From contig DASTRY010000027.1 of the NCBI GenBank assembly GCA_035760965.1, positions 1 through 64,000 on the forward strand: 64,000 bases of DNA, read 5' to 3'. A model generated the notes under the pieces. That model was not told the origin of the DNA. It made no database searches and was given only the letters and a program-made list of their open reading frames with translations. Origin of the DNA: JADGHX01 sp035760965. Its GTDB lineage: Bacteria; Pseudomonadota; Gammaproteobacteria; Steroidobacterales; Steroidobacteraceae. Position 1 is the first letter of the stretch. Each line of letters begins with the position of its first letter. Positions 17,332 to 26,527 of this stretch are shown here, piece by piece. The position numbers and the translations under genes were made by a program.

Positions 17332-18663
17332 TCAGCCTTCTTGCGCGACGAGTTGCCGGTTGATGAGCAGCGCGACGAGCGTGCACACCGCGCCGGACAG
17401 TAGGTACGCGCCGGCGAAGATAAGCCCGAAGCGCGCGGACAGCACGAGCGCCACCAACGGTGCGAAGCCGGCGCCGAACAGCCAGGCCATGTCGGACGTG
17501 AGTGCCGACGCGGTGTACCTAAAGCGCAGAGGAAAGCTGCCTGCGACGGCGCCCGAAGACTGCCCGAACGAGAGGCCGAGCAGCACGAACCCCGCGATCA
17601 TGAACGTCCATTCGCCGAGCGTCCCGGCGCTCAGCAACTGCGGCGCGAAGCCGCTGAAAGCGGCAATTACGCCGGCCATCGAGGCGAGCAGCACACGCCG
17701 CCCGATGCGATCCGCCAACAGACCCGACACAACGATCGCGCCGACCCCGAAGGCCGCGCCGATCGTCTGGATGATGAGAAAGCGCGTCGGCGTCTCGGGC
17801 GTGAACAGAAACACCCACGAGAGCGGAAACACCGTCACCATGTGGAAGAGCGCGAAGCTCGCGAGCGGCGCGAACGCGCCGATCACGATGTTGCGGCCAC
17901 TGGCGCGCACCGTCTCCGGAATCGAAGAGGGCTCGAGGTCGTACGTCTCGAAGCGCTTGGCGTACTCCGGCGTCACGACGATGCGCAATCGGGCGAACAA
18001 CGCCACGACGTTGATCGCGAACGCCACGAAGAACGGATAGCGCCAACCCCATTCGAGAAAGTCGCGGTCGGAAAGATGCGCAAGAAAGTACGCGAACAGC
18101 CCGCTTGCGACCATGAGGCCGAGCGGTGCGCCGAGCTGCGGCACCATGGCGTACCAGCCGCGACGCGCGCGCGGCGCGTTCAGCGCGAGTAGCGACGCGA
18201 GCCCGTCCCAAGTGCCGCCGAGCGCAACGCCCTGCCCGATTCGCAGCAGTGCGAGCAGCCACACCGACGCCATGCCGACATCGTCGTAGCCGGGCAAGAA
18301 CGCAATCGACATCGTCGAGCCGCCGAGCAGGAACAGCGCGATGGTCAACTTCGCGCCGCGTCCGTGCGCACGGTCGATGCTCGTGAAGATCGCCGTTCCG
18401 ATCGGGCGGGCAACGAACGCGAGCGCAAACACGCCGAACGAGTAGATGGTGCCGGTGAGGGCATCGACGAACGGAAACACCAGCTTCGGAAACACGATCA
18501 CCGAGGCGATCGCGTACACGAAGAAGTCGAAGAACTCCGACGTGCGCCCGACGATCACGCCGACCGCGATCTCGCCCGGCTTCAACTCGCCGTGATGCTC
18601 ATGTAGGCGCCGCGCGTCCCGCTCGAGCGTAGACGACGCAGCGCCGCCGTGTGCGGCACTCAC
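17332..18663 (-). CDS. MFS transporter, metabolite:H+ symporter (MHS) type
   Basis: 443 residues with about 12 hydrophobic helices. The cytoplasmic signatures of the MHS subfamily are recognisable (GRTSEFFDFFVYAIAS near residue 38, RPIGTAIFTSIDRAHGRGAKL between helices 2 and 3). Such inner-membrane symporters import organic acids, betaines or related compounds; the substrate cannot be read from sequence. Divergent from cyoA. Confidence 0.9.
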   Translation of the reverse strand: MSAAHGGAASSTLERDARRLHEHHGELKPGEIAVGVIVGRTSEFFDFFVYAIASVIVFPKLVFPFVDALTGTIYSFGVFALAFVARPIGTAIFTSIDRAHGRGAKLTIALFLLGGSTMSIAFLPGYDDVGMASVWLLALLRIGQGVALGGTWDGLASLLALNAPRARRGWYAMVPQLGAPLGLMVASGLFAYFLAHLSDRDFLEWGWRYPFFVAFAINVVALFARLRIVVTPEYAKRFETYDLEPSSIPETVRASGRNIVIGAFAPLASFALFHMVTVFPLSWVFLFTPETPTRFLIIQTIGAAFGVGAIVVSGLLADRIGRRVLLASMAGVIAAFSGFAPQLLSAGTLGEWTFMIAGFVLLGLSFGQSSGAVAGSFPLRFRYTASALTSDMAWLFGAGFAPLVALVLSARFGLIFAGAYLLSGAVCTLVALLINRQLVAQEG

Positions 18664-18721
18664 CTTCTGAGGTACTCCTGTTCAGCCGGGCGTCTTTGTA
18701 CCGGAGTCGTACCGCGGCGCC

Positions 18722-18742
18722 CATTGGGCAAATTGTCCAATG
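18722..18742. promoter_or_regulatory. 21-bp imperfect palindrome upstream of cyoA
   Basis: Arms CATTGGGCAA and TTGTCCAATG differ at one position and flank a single A. The centre lies 48 bp before the cyoA start and 69 bp before the divergent MFS start. The inner arms (TTGGRC and GTCCAA) equal those of the palindromes upstream of the DyP and GH63 genes but with a five-base spacer instead of four. Confidence 0.5.
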
Positions 18743-18779
18743 TTGCGTCGGACGGCGAGTCGCTACCGTATGCGGCCCC

Positions 18780-19706
18780 ATGACCCTCAGACGCACGAAT
18801 CGCCGGCTCCGCAACCATGCGCTTTTGCCGGCTTTTATAGCGATTTCCGGCTGCAGCAGCGCGGTGCTCGACCCGGCCGGCGACGTCGCGCGCCAGCAGC
18901 GCGACCTGCTCGTCCATTCGACGCTCCTGATGCTGCTCATCATCGTTCCTGTGATGGCGCTCACAGTCCTGTTCGCGTGGCGCTATCGCGAGGCCAACAA
19001 GAAGGCGCGGTACGAGCCGGAGTGGCACCACTCGACGCATCTCGAGCTCGTCATCTGGGCCGCGCCTCTCCTGATCATCATCTGCCTCGGCGCGCTCACC
19101 TGGCTGGGCACGCATCTCCTCGATCCGTACCGGCCGGTGGACCGTCTCGCGCCGGGCAAGCCGGTGCCGCACGAAATGCGTCCGCTCGAAGTGGAGGTCA
19201 TCGCGCTCGACTGGAAGTGGCTCTTCATCTATCCGCAGTACCACGTCGCGACGGTGAACGAGCTCGCGGTCCCGGTGAACCGGCCGATCTCGATGCGCAT
19301 CACCGCGTCCTCGGTGATGAACTCGCTGTACATCCCGCACCTTGCCGGACAGGTCTACGCGATGGCCGGCATGGAAACGCGGCTGCACGGCGTGCTGAAC
19401 GCGCCCGGCGTATCGGAGGGCTTCTCCGCGAACTACAGCGGCGCCGGATTCTCCGGAATGCGATTCACGTTCCGCGGCATGAGCGACGCCGAATTCGCGC
19501 AATGGGTGCGCAATACGGATGACGGCGAGCTCACGCGCGAACGCTACCTCGCGCTCGCCAAGCCGAGCGAGAACGAGCCTGTGCGGCACTTCAAGCAGGT
19601 CGATCCGACGCTCTATACGGCCGTGCTCAACCGCTGCGTCGAGCCCGGGACGACCTGCATGGATCACATGATGGCGCACGACATGACGGAGCATGGAACG
19701 AAATGA
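18780..19706 (+). CDS. cyoA: Cytochrome bo3-type quinol oxidase subunit II
   Basis: 308 residues. A lipoprotein signal (AISGC lipobox) is followed by two membrane helices and a periplasmic cupredoxin-like domain. The CuA cysteines and histidines of true cytochrome c oxidases are absent (the region reads GFSANYSGAGFSGMRF), so this is the quinol-oxidase type. It forms the inner-membrane terminal oxidase with subunits I, III and IV that oxidises ubiquinol and pumps protons. Its stop overlaps the cyoB start by four bases. Confidence 0.95.
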   Translation: MTLRRTNRRLRNHALLPAFIAISGCSSAVLDPAGDVARQQRDLLVHSTLLMLLIIVPVMALTVLFAWRYREANKKARYEPEWHHSTHLELVIWAAPLLIIICLGALTWLGTHLLDPYRPVDRLAPGKPVPHEMRPLEVEVIALDWKWLFIYPQYHVATVNELAVPVNRPISMRITASSVMNSLYIPHLAGQVYAMAGMETRLHGVLNAPGVSEGFSANYSGAGFSGMRFTFRGMSDAEFAQWVRNTDDGELTRERYLALAKPSENEPVRHFKQVDPTLYTAVLNRCVEPGTTCMDHMMAHDMTEHGTK

Positions 19707-21661
19707 GCGCGTGGTTCGGAAAACTGAGTCTCGACGCATTGCCGTTGCACGAGCCGATTCTCGTCGGCACGTTCATCGTCGTCGCGCTCCTCGGAGTCGC
19801 GCTTCTCGCCGCGATCACGCGCTACAAGCTCTGGGGCTATCTGTGGCGCGAGTGGTTCACGAGCATCGATCACAAGAAGATCGGCATCATGTACATGGTA
19901 CTCGGGCTCGTGATGCTGCTCCGAGGCTTCGCGGACGCCGTCATGATGCGTCTGCAGCAGGCGATGGCCTTCAACGGCTCCGAGGGCTATCTCCCGGCGC
20001 ACCACTACGATCAGATCTTCACGGCACACGGCGTGATCATGATCTTCTTCGTGGCCATGCCGCTCGTGACCGGCCTCATGAACTACGTCGTGCCGCTGCA
20101 GATCGGCGCGCGCGACGTGTCGTTCCCGTTCCTCAACAATTTCAGCTTCTGGATGACGGTCTCCGGGGCGCTGCTCCTCATGACCTCGCTCTTCGTCGGC
20201 GAATTCGCGCGCACGGGCTGGCTCGCCTACCCGCCGCTGTCGGAGCTGCAGTTCAGCCCCGACGTGGGCGTCGACTACTACATCTGGTCCCTGCAGATCG
20301 CGGGCGTCGGCACGCTGCTCTCCGGCGTGAACCTGCTGGTCACGATCATCAAGATGCGCGCGCCGGGCATGACGCTGATGAAGATGCCCGTGTTCACCTG
20401 GACCGCGCTCTGCACGAACGTTCTGATCGTCGCGTCGTTTCCGATCCTGACGGCGGTGCTCGCGCTGCTGTCGCTCGACCGCTATGTCGGCACGAACTTC
20501 TTCACGAACGATCTCGGCGGCAACCCGATGATGTACGTGAACCTCATCTGGATCTGGGGCCACCCCGAGGTGTACATCCTGATGCTGCCGGCGTTCGGCA
20601 TCTTCTCCGAGGTCGCCTCGACCTTCTCCGGCAAGCGCCTCTTCGGCTACAGCTCGATGGTGTACGCGACGGTCGTGATCACGATCCTCTCGTACATCGT
20701 GTGGCTGCATCACTTCTTCACGATGGGCTCGGGTGCGAGCGTGAACTCGTTCTTCGGCATCACGACGATGATCATCTCGATCCCGACGGGGGCGAAGATC
20801 TTCAACTGGCTGTTCACGATGTACCGCGGCCGCATCCGCTTCGAGCTGCCGATGATGTGGACCGTGGCCTTCATGCTCACGTTCGTGATCGGCGGCATGA
20901 CAGGCGTGCTGCTCGCCGTGCCGCCTGCGGACTTCGTCCTGCACAACAGCCTGTTCCTCGTCGCGCACTTCCACAACGTGATCATCGGCGGCGTGCTGTT
21001 CGGGCTGTTCGCCGGCATCAGCTACTGGTTCCCGAAGGCGTTCGGGTTCCGGCTCGATCCGTTCTGGGGGAAAGTGTCGTTCTGGTTCTGGGTCGTCGGC
21101 TTCTGGGTCGCGTTTGCACCGCTCTACGTGCTCGGGCTCATGGGCGTGACGCGCCGGCTGCGGTACTTCGACGATCCGTCGCTGCAGATCTGGTTCGTCA
21201 TCGCGGCGTTCGGGGCGGCGCTGATCGCGTGCGGCATCGGCGCGTTCCTCGTGCAGGTGTACGTGAGCGCCCGGCAGCGCAAGGCGCTCGCTGACACGAC
21301 GGGTGACCCGTGGGAAGGCCGCACGCTCGAGTGGTCCACGACGTCCCCGCCGCCCGAGTACAACTTCGCGTTCACGCCCATCATCCACGACAGCGACGCG
21401 TGGTGGGACATGAAGCAGCGCGGCTATCGACGGCCGACCTCGGGCTTCAAGTCCATCCTGATGCCGCGGAACACGGGCACGGGCTTCATCCTCGCGGCAC
21501 TGAGCGCCGTGCTCGGTTTCGCGCTCGTTTGGCACATCTGGTGGCTCGCGACGGCGAGCTTCGCCGCGCTCATCGTGGTCGCGATCCGCCACACGTTCAA
21601 CTACGACCGGGAGTTCCGCATTTCCGCGGAGCACATCCGCAGTATCGAGGCTGCACGATGA
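19703..21661 (+). CDS. cyoB: Cytochrome bo3-type quinol oxidase subunit I
   Basis: 652 residues, about 15 helices. Haem and CuB ligands are intact: TAHGVIM (low-spin haem), WGHPEVYILMLP (His-Tyr pair), WLHHFFTMG (CuB histidines) and VAHFHNV (high-spin haem and low-spin haem). The quinol-site residues of the E. coli enzyme are kept (RGFADAVMMR and FTAHG), supporting ubiquinol as donor. Catalytic, proton-pumping subunit in the inner membrane. Starts inside cyoA's stop and ends overlapping cyoC. Confidence 0.97.
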   Translation: MSAWFGKLSLDALPLHEPILVGTFIVVALLGVALLAAITRYKLWGYLWREWFTSIDHKKIGIMYMVLGLVMLLRGFADAVMMRLQQAMAFNGSEGYLPAHHYDQIFTAHGVIMIFFVAMPLVTGLMNYVVPLQIGARDVSFPFLNNFSFWMTVSGALLLMTSLFVGEFARTGWLAYPPLSELQFSPDVGVDYYIWSLQIAGVGTLLSGVNLLVTIIKMRAPGMTLMKMPVFTWTALCTNVLIVASFPILTAVLALLSLDRYVGTNFFTNDLGGNPMMYVNLIWIWGHPEVYILMLPAFGIFSEVASTFSGKRLFGYSSMVYATVVITILSYIVWLHHFFTMGSGASVNSFFGITTMIISIPTGAKIFNWLFTMYRGRIRFELPMMWTVAFMLTFVIGGMTGVLLAVPPADFVLHNSLFLVAHFHNVIIGGVLFGLFAGISYWFPKAFGFRLDPFWGKVSFWFWVVGFWVAFAPLYVLGLMGVTRRLRYFDDPSLQIWFVIAAFGAALIACGIGAFLVQVYVSARQRKALADTTGDPWEGRTLEWSTTSPPPEYNFAFTPIIHDSDAWWDMKQRGYRRPTSGFKSILMPRNTGTGFILAALSAVLGFALVWHIWWLATASFAALIVVAIRHTFNYDREFRISAEHIRSIEAAR

Positions 21662-22287
21662 CACGAATGCTTACCGCCGCTGAGATCGAAGCGGTCGCCT
21701 TTCATGATCCCCATGAGCACGAGCACCCTGCCGGCGCCAGCACGATGCTCGGCTTCTGGATCTACTTGATGAGCGATTGCCTCATCTTCGCCGTGCTGTT
21801 CGCCATGTATGGTGTGCTCGGGACGAGCTATGCGGGCGGGCCCACACCGAAGACGCTCTTCGATCTAAACCTCGTCGCCGTGAATACGACGATGCTGCTG
21901 CTCTCGTCGATCACGTACGGATTCGCGATGTTGGAGGCGCGGCGTGGGCGCGTGCCCACCACACAACTCTGGCTCGCCGTGACCGGGCTCTTCGGGCTCG
22001 CGTTCGTCGGGATCGAGCTGTTCGAGTTCCATCACATGATCGCGGAGGGAGCGGGTCCGCAGCGAAGCGCGTTTCTGTCCGCGTTTTTCACGCTCGTTGG
22101 GACTCACGGGCTGCACGTGAGCGCCGGGCTCATCTGGCTCGTGACGCTGATGGCGCAGGTCGGTAAGCACGGCCTCATGCCTGCGAACTACCGCCGACTC
22201 AATTGCCTCAGCCTGTTCTGGCATTTCCTCGACGTCATCTGGATCGGCGTCTTCACCTTCGTTTATCTGCTGAGCACCCTGCGATGA
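21658..22287 (+). CDS. cyoC: Cytochrome bo3-type quinol oxidase subunit III
   Basis: 209 residues, five predicted helices, matching the small CyoC form of haem-copper oxidase subunit III (GFWIYLMSDCLIFAVLF, THGLHVSAGLIW, LFWHFLDVIWIGVFTFVYLL). It stabilises subunit I and lines the quinol-oxidase complex. Start overlaps the cyoB stop (ATGA). Confidence 0.95.
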   Translation: MTRMLTAAEIEAVAFHDPHEHEHPAGASTMLGFWIYLMSDCLIFAVLFAMYGVLGTSYAGGPTPKTLFDLNLVAVNTTMLLLSSITYGFAMLEARRGRVPTTQLWLAVTGLFGLAFVGIELFEFHHMIAEGAGPQRSAFLSAFFTLVGTHGLHVSAGLIWLVTLMAQVGKHGLMPANYRRLNCLSLFWHFLDVIWIGVFTFVYLLSTLR

Positions 22288-22655
22288 GCACCCTTGTTCA
22301 CGACACCTCGGCCCACCACGCCGCGCCCCACGACGTCCCGCACGGCACGCTGCGCGACTATCTGACGGGGTTCGCCCTCTCGGTCGTCCTGACCGCGATG
22401 CCGTTCTGGCTGGTGATGAGCGGCGCGCTCGAGAGCAAGCAAGCGACGGGCTTCATCATCATGGGATTCGCGGTCGTGCAGATCGTCGTGCACATGGTCT
22501 ATTTCCTGCACATGAACGCGAAGTCTGACGAGGGCTGGACGATGGTGGCGCTCGTGTTCACCTTGATCATCGTCGTGATCACGCTCGCCGGATCGCTCTG
22601 GATCATGCATCACCTCAACACCAACATGATGCCGGGGGTGATGCCGGCGCCGTGA
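22284..22655 (+). CDS. cyoD: Cytochrome bo3-type quinol oxidase subunit IV
   Basis: 123 residues with three helices and the CyoD pattern (YLTGFALSVVLTAMPFW, VVQIVVHMVYFLHMN, VVITLAGSLWIMHHLN). This small subunit assists assembly of subunit I. The start overlaps cyoC's stop by four bases. A His-rich N-terminus (HHAAPHD) is a little unusual but common among non-enteric homologues. Confidence 0.94.
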   Translation: MSTLVHDTSAHHAAPHDVPHGTLRDYLTGFALSVVLTAMPFWLVMSGALESKQATGFIIMGFAVVQIVVHMVYFLHMNAKSDEGWTMVALVFTLIIVVITLAGSLWIMHHLNTNMMPGVMPAP

Positions 22656-23551
22656 AGCGGATCGCGCTCGTCGTTCTCGCGGGTCTGGGCACGCTGCTGC
22701 TGGTCGGGCTCGGTGTTTGGCAGCTCGAGCGGCGCGAGTGGAAGCTCGCGCTGATCGATCGCGTGGAGCGACGCGTTCACGCGGCACCCGTGCCCGCGCC
22801 GGGACCGGATGCATGGGCCGGCGTGAGCAAAGAGAATTCGGAGTATCTGCACGTCAGCGTGACGGGTCGGTTCCTCGCAGGGCGCGACACGCTCGTGCGC
22901 GCAGTGACCGCGCTCGGTGGCGGTCACTGGATGATGACGCCGCTGCAGACGGACGACGGCTTCGTCGTGCTCGTGAACCGAGGCTTCGTGCCGGCGGAGC
23001 AGACCGACTCGGCATCGCCCTCGCTCGGCGCCGCGGGCGATGTGCGACCACACGCGGTCGCCGCGAATGGCGACGCCGACGCGAACGCCCGCGCGAATGG
23101 CAGCGCACGGGCCGACAGCGGCGCTCGACCCGACGCGGGCACGCATAACGAAGCTAGCACCCAGTCCGATACCGGTACCGATGCCGACGCCGACAACCGC
23201 GCAAAAGCCGGCATCCATCCCAGCGCAGACGGCAGGGTCACCATCACCGGTCTCCTGCGCATCACGGAGCCCAAAGGCGCATTCCTCCACTCCAACGCCC
23301 CGCGCGAGAACCGGTGGTATTCTCGTGACGTGGTCGCCATTGCACAGGCTCGAGGGCTTTCCCACGTCGCCCCGTATTTCATCGACGCGGATGCCCGCGC
23401 AGATGAAAGCGCGCCGCCGATCGGCGGACTCACCGTCATCACGTTCCACAACAGCCATCTGGTCTACGCCATCACGTGGTTCTCGCTGGCGCTGATGCTG
23501 GCTGTGCTGGGCGTGCGCATCGCGCGTACTCCCGAGTCGCGCCATGCCTGA
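22652..23551 (+). CDS. SURF1 family oxidase assembly protein with a low-complexity insertion
   Basis: 299 residues from a GTG overlapping the cyoD stop. N- and C-terminal membrane helices bracket a periplasmic SURF1 domain (LGVWQLERREWK, VTGRFL, NRGFVPAE, RENRWYSRDV, LTVITFHNSHLVYAITWF). SURF1 inserts haem A or O into subunit I. Between about residues 125 and 190 the usual short loop is replaced by a roughly 65-residue Ala/Asp/Asn/Gly-rich stretch with no hydrophobic core, an expansion not needed for the family fold. Confidence 0.9.
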   Translation: MKRIALVVLAGLGTLLLVGLGVWQLERREWKLALIDRVERRVHAAPVPAPGPDAWAGVSKENSEYLHVSVTGRFLAGRDTLVRAVTALGGGHWMMTPLQTDDGFVVLVNRGFVPAEQTDSASPSLGAAGDVRPHAVAANGDADANARANGSARADSGARPDAGTHNEASTQSDTGTDADADNRAKAGIHPSADGRVTITGLLRITEPKGAFLHSNAPRENRWYSRDVVAIAQARGLSHVAPYFIDADARADESAPPIGGLTVITFHNSHLVYAITWFSLALMLAVLGVRIARTPESRHA

Positions 23552-24866
23552 GGCGGCACTCAGCCGAGGCGGCGCCGTGCCCGCGCCGGCGACGCAGGAC
23601 ACCACCAACCGCAAGAACACCCTGCTGCTGATCCAGCTCCGCTGGATCGCGGTCGTCGGGCAGATCGTCACGATCGCCGTCGTGCATTGGGTGCTCGGAA
23701 TCGAGCTGCCGCTCGCGAACATGGCGCTCGTCCTCGCCGCGCTCGTCTGCTTGAACGGTGTGAGTTACCTCTGGCTGCGCGGCCGCACCGAGGTGAGCAA
23801 TCGCGCGCTGCTTCTCGCGCTGATGCTCGATGTCATCGCGTTGACGGTGCAGCTATATCTGAGCGGTGGCGCGTCGAACCCGTTCACCGGGCTCTACCTG
23901 CTGCAAGTGGCGCTCGCGGCCGTTCTGCTGGAAGTCGCGTTCGCATGGACCATCGTCGTCGTTGCGGCGATCGGCTTTCTGTTCCTGACGCAGTTCAACG
24001 TGCCGCTCGTGCTCACGCGCGCCGGTGCGCCGGACCTTTTCACGCTGCACATCTTCGGCACGCTCGTATGCTTCGTGCTCGACGCCGTGCTCCTCGTGTT
24101 CTTTCTGATCCGGATCACCGGCAACCTGCGCAGTCGCGATGCGCGGCTGGCCGCGTTGAAGCATCAGGCGGCCGAAGAGGACCTGATCGTTCGCATGGGC
24201 CTGCTCGCTTCGGGGGCGGCGCACGAGCTGGGTACGCCGTTGGCTTCCGTCGCGGTGATCCTCGGCGACTGGCGCCGCATGCCCGAGGTCCGCAACAATC
24301 CCGAGCTGTCGGCGGACATCGACGAGATGCAGGCCGCGATCGAGCGCTGCAAGGCCATCGTGACCGGCATCTTGAAGTCGGCGGGCGAGGCGCGCGGCGA
24401 TGCGCCGTCCGTCACGACGGTGAACACCTTCCTCGCGGACATCGTGAAGGAATGGCAAACCGCGATGACCGGAGCGACGCTGCGCTACCGGAACATGCTC
24501 GCCGAGGACGTGCCGATCGTCGCCGATTCCACCTTGAAGCAGATCGTGTTCAACCTGCTCGACAACGCGTACGAAGCCTCGCCGCAGTGGATTCAATTGA
24601 CAGCGTCGCGCGAGGGCGAGACGCTTTCGCTCGAAGTGCGGGATGCGGGCGCGGGCTTTCCTCCGGAGATGCTGGAGCACCTGGGCACCCCGTACCAATC
24701 CACCAAGGGTCGCGGCGGCGGCCTGGGACTGTTTCTCGTGGTGAACGTCGTTCGCAAACTCGGCGGCTCGGTGGCGGCGCGCAATCTTCCCGAGCGCGGC
24801 GCGGCCGTCACGTTGAGCCTGCCGCTTCAGGCCCTCACCGTGGGGACGTTGCGCCATGCAGGCTGA
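23544..24866 (+). CDS. regB: RegB/PrrB-type redox-sensing histidine kinase
   Basis: 440 residues. Six membrane helices contain the quinone-binding motif GGASNPF (108-114) characteristic of RegB. The H-box GAAHELGTPLAS holds His227, and the conserved redox cysteine of the family is Cys269 (IERCK), close to His225 and Cys265 of Rhodobacter RegB. ATPase boxes NLLDNAYEAS and GGGLGLFL complete the kinase. It senses the ubiquinone pool and phosphorylates RegA. Placement in the quinol-oxidase operon ties sensing to the enzyme that consumes the signal. Overlaps SURF1 by eight bases. Confidence 0.93.
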   Translation: MPEAALSRGGAVPAPATQDTTNRKNTLLLIQLRWIAVVGQIVTIAVVHWVLGIELPLANMALVLAALVCLNGVSYLWLRGRTEVSNRALLLALMLDVIALTVQLYLSGGASNPFTGLYLLQVALAAVLLEVAFAWTIVVVAAIGFLFLTQFNVPLVLTRAGAPDLFTLHIFGTLVCFVLDAVLLVFFLIRITGNLRSRDARLAALKHQAAEEDLIVRMGLLASGAAHELGTPLASVAVILGDWRRMPEVRNNPELSADIDEMQAAIERCKAIVTGILKSAGEARGDAPSVTTVNTFLADIVKEWQTAMTGATLRYRNMLAEDVPIVADSTLKQIVFNLLDNAYEASPQWIQLTASREGETLSLEVRDAGAGFPPEMLEHLGTPYQSTKGRGGGLGLFLVVNVVRKLGGSVAARNLPERGAAVTLSLPLQALTVGTLRHAG

Positions 24867-25392
24867 ACGGCTGCTCGTCATCGTGGAAGACGACGCGAGC
24901 TTCTCGCGCACGCTCAAGCGCTCGTTCGAACGGCGCGGCTATCAGGTCATCACCGCCGCAAATCACGACGAGCTCACTGAGCTTTTGAAGACGCACAATC
25001 CGGGTTACGCGGTGGTCGATCTCAAGCTCGCGGGAGGCGCGTCGGGCCTGCAGGCGGTGGCCACGCTTCATGCGCACAACGAGGCGATGCTCATCGTCGT
25101 GCTCACCGGGTTTGCGAGCATCGCCACGGCCGTCGAGGCGATCAAGCTCGGCGCGTGTCACTATCTCGCGAAGCCTTCCAACACGGACGATATCGAGCGC
25201 GCGTTCAGCAAGGCCGCCGGGAATGCGGACGTTTCCGTCACCGAGCGGCCGAGCTCGATCAAGACGCTCGAATGGGAGCGCATTCACGAAACGCTCGCCG
25301 AAACGGGCTTCAACATCTCCGAAGCCGCGCGGCGCCTCGGCATGCATCGACGCACGCTGGCGCGCAAGCTCGAGAAGCGACGCGTGAAGTGA
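24856..25392 (+). CDS. regA: RegA/PrrA/ActR-type response regulator
   Basis: 178 residues, the standard RegA length. Receiver domain with acidic pocket EDD (11-13), phospho-acceptor Asp55 (VVDLKL) and Lys in LAKPSN, a short linker, then a Fis-type helix-turn-helix (NISEAARRLGMHRRTLARKLEKR). It is the DNA-binding partner of RegB, controlling respiration and energy genes globally in other proteobacteria. The start overlaps regB by 11 bases; its stop is six bases from the convergent next gene. Confidence 0.94.
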   Translation: MQAERLLVIVEDDASFSRTLKRSFERRGYQVITAANHDELTELLKTHNPGYAVVDLKLAGGASGLQAVATLHAHNEAMLIVVLTGFASIATAVEAIKLGACHYLAKPSNTDDIERAFSKAAGNADVSVTERPSSIKTLEWERIHETLAETGFNISEAARRLGMHRRTLARKLEKRRVK

Positions 25393-25398
25393 CGCGCG

Positions 25399-26136
25399 TC
25401 AGAACGCCGCGGTGTACGTCCGCGTGATCTTGATTTTCGGTACGCGCTCGCCGCTCGCGGTGGTCACGTAGGTGAGCGTCTTGCCGTCCTTCGAAAGCTC
25501 GTAGCGATCCGTGCGCTTCAGCGCCTTGCCGCGATCCGTCTCGATCACCCACGCGCGGCCATCCCATCCGCAGTTGCGCTCGGCGGCACCGGCACTGTCG
25601 GAGATCGCGACCTTGACGCCTGCTGCGCACTCGACGCTCGTTTGCTCGGCGGACACTTTCAGCGTGTGCTCGGTGGTCGTGAAGTCCAAGGTCGCGGGGT
25701 TGGCGGCAAGGTCCTTCAACAGCTGGCCGCGTGGCGACACATGATCTGGTCCGGCGCTGCCGCTCGAATCGTCCGACGAGCCACTCGACCCGCCCGAGCG
25801 GTGGTAGCCGCCGTGCCCCCATCCGCCGCCGGGCATCCCACCGCCGCCAGGGAACCCACCGCCGCCGCCAGGGAACCCGCCGCCACGGCCATACCCGCCG
25901 CGACCGCGACGCATGCCGCCACCGGATCCGCCGCGTGATTTCGCGGCCTCCGCTCGCGCCTGCTCGAGGACGGCATCCGGATCGTCACTGCGATACGGAT
26001 CGAGCTTCCAGACGCCCGTGAGCGTGACGCCCTTGGGCGGCTTCTCTTTCAGACTCGCCATGGCAACGGTGGCCATCAGGCTCGCAACGCAGGCGAGCAA
26101 CCCGGTGGTGGCAATCGATCTCACTGAGCGCGGCAT
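25399..26136 (-). CDS. Exported glycine-rich protein of unknown function
   Basis: 245 residues from the ATG at 26136 (GGGGAG six bases upstream). Signal peptide about 1-28, then a segment GVTLTGVWKLDPYRSDDPD typical of a family of exported proteobacterial proteins, a glycine-rich stretch (about 70-125: FPGGGGGFPGGGG, GHGGYHRSGGSSGSS), and a beta-rich C-terminal domain with two cysteines (VECAAG, RNCGWDG) that could form a disulfide. I do not recognise a function. Confidence 0.8.
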   Translation of the reverse strand: MPRSVRSIATTGLLACVASLMATVAMASLKEKPPKGVTLTGVWKLDPYRSDDPDAVLEQARAEAAKSRGGSGGGMRRGRGGYGRGGGFPGGGGGFPGGGGMPGGGWGHGGYHRSGGSSGSSDDSSGSAGPDHVSPRGQLLKDLAANPATLDFTTTEHTLKVSAEQTSVECAAGVKVAISDSAGAAERNCGWDGRAWVIETDRGKALKRTDRYELSKDGKTLTYVTTASGERVPKIKITRTYTAAF

Positions 26137-26296
26137 GTCAGCTCCCCGTTCGGTGTAGCTCACGACTGCCCAGCATGCAGGAATGTTCCGCGTCGGGCAC
26201 GCGGCGCCCACTCCGGCTTCAACGATTCGCAACAATTCGCGGGCTCGAACGTTTCGCTGACGTGAAACGAATGGACTTGCCGAGCATGCGCATCTC

Positions 26297-26527
26297 ATGA
26301 CCGGATTGGATCTGCTCCAGTGGCCCGCGATGGTCGTCACCGTCGCGGCATCGTGGTTCGTCGCCTCACGGAGCAAGACGCGCCGGCGAACCGGGTTCTG
26401 GCTTTTTCTGGTGAGCAACGTGCTCTGGGTGACGTGGGGAGCGCATGCGCACGCATACGCTCTCGTCACTCTGCAGTTCTGCCTCGCGGCGATGAATATC
26501 CGCGGCGAGCGCCGGAATGCCGAGTGA
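26297..26527 (+). CDS. Small two-to-three-helix membrane protein
   Basis: 76 residues: helix LLQWPAMVVTVAASWFVA, basic loop SKTRRRTG, helix FWLFLVSNVLWVTWG, and a third LVTLQFCLAAMNI, ending in charged residues. The pattern resembles a known family of small, uncharacterised inner-membrane proteins related to half-length PQ-loop/SWEET-like transporters. Codon usage and the hydrophobic pattern argue that it is real; function unknown. Confidence 0.7.
   Translation: MTGLDLLQWPAMVVTVAASWFVASRSKTRRRTGFWLFLVSNVLWVTWGAHAHAYALVTLQFCLAAMNIRGERRNAE

Noticed and set aside
19664..21664. 666-codon minus-strand frame across cyoB
   Set aside because: Its His/Glu/Arg/Asp-rich sequence mirrors the hydrophobic codons of cyoB; no start site context or family match.
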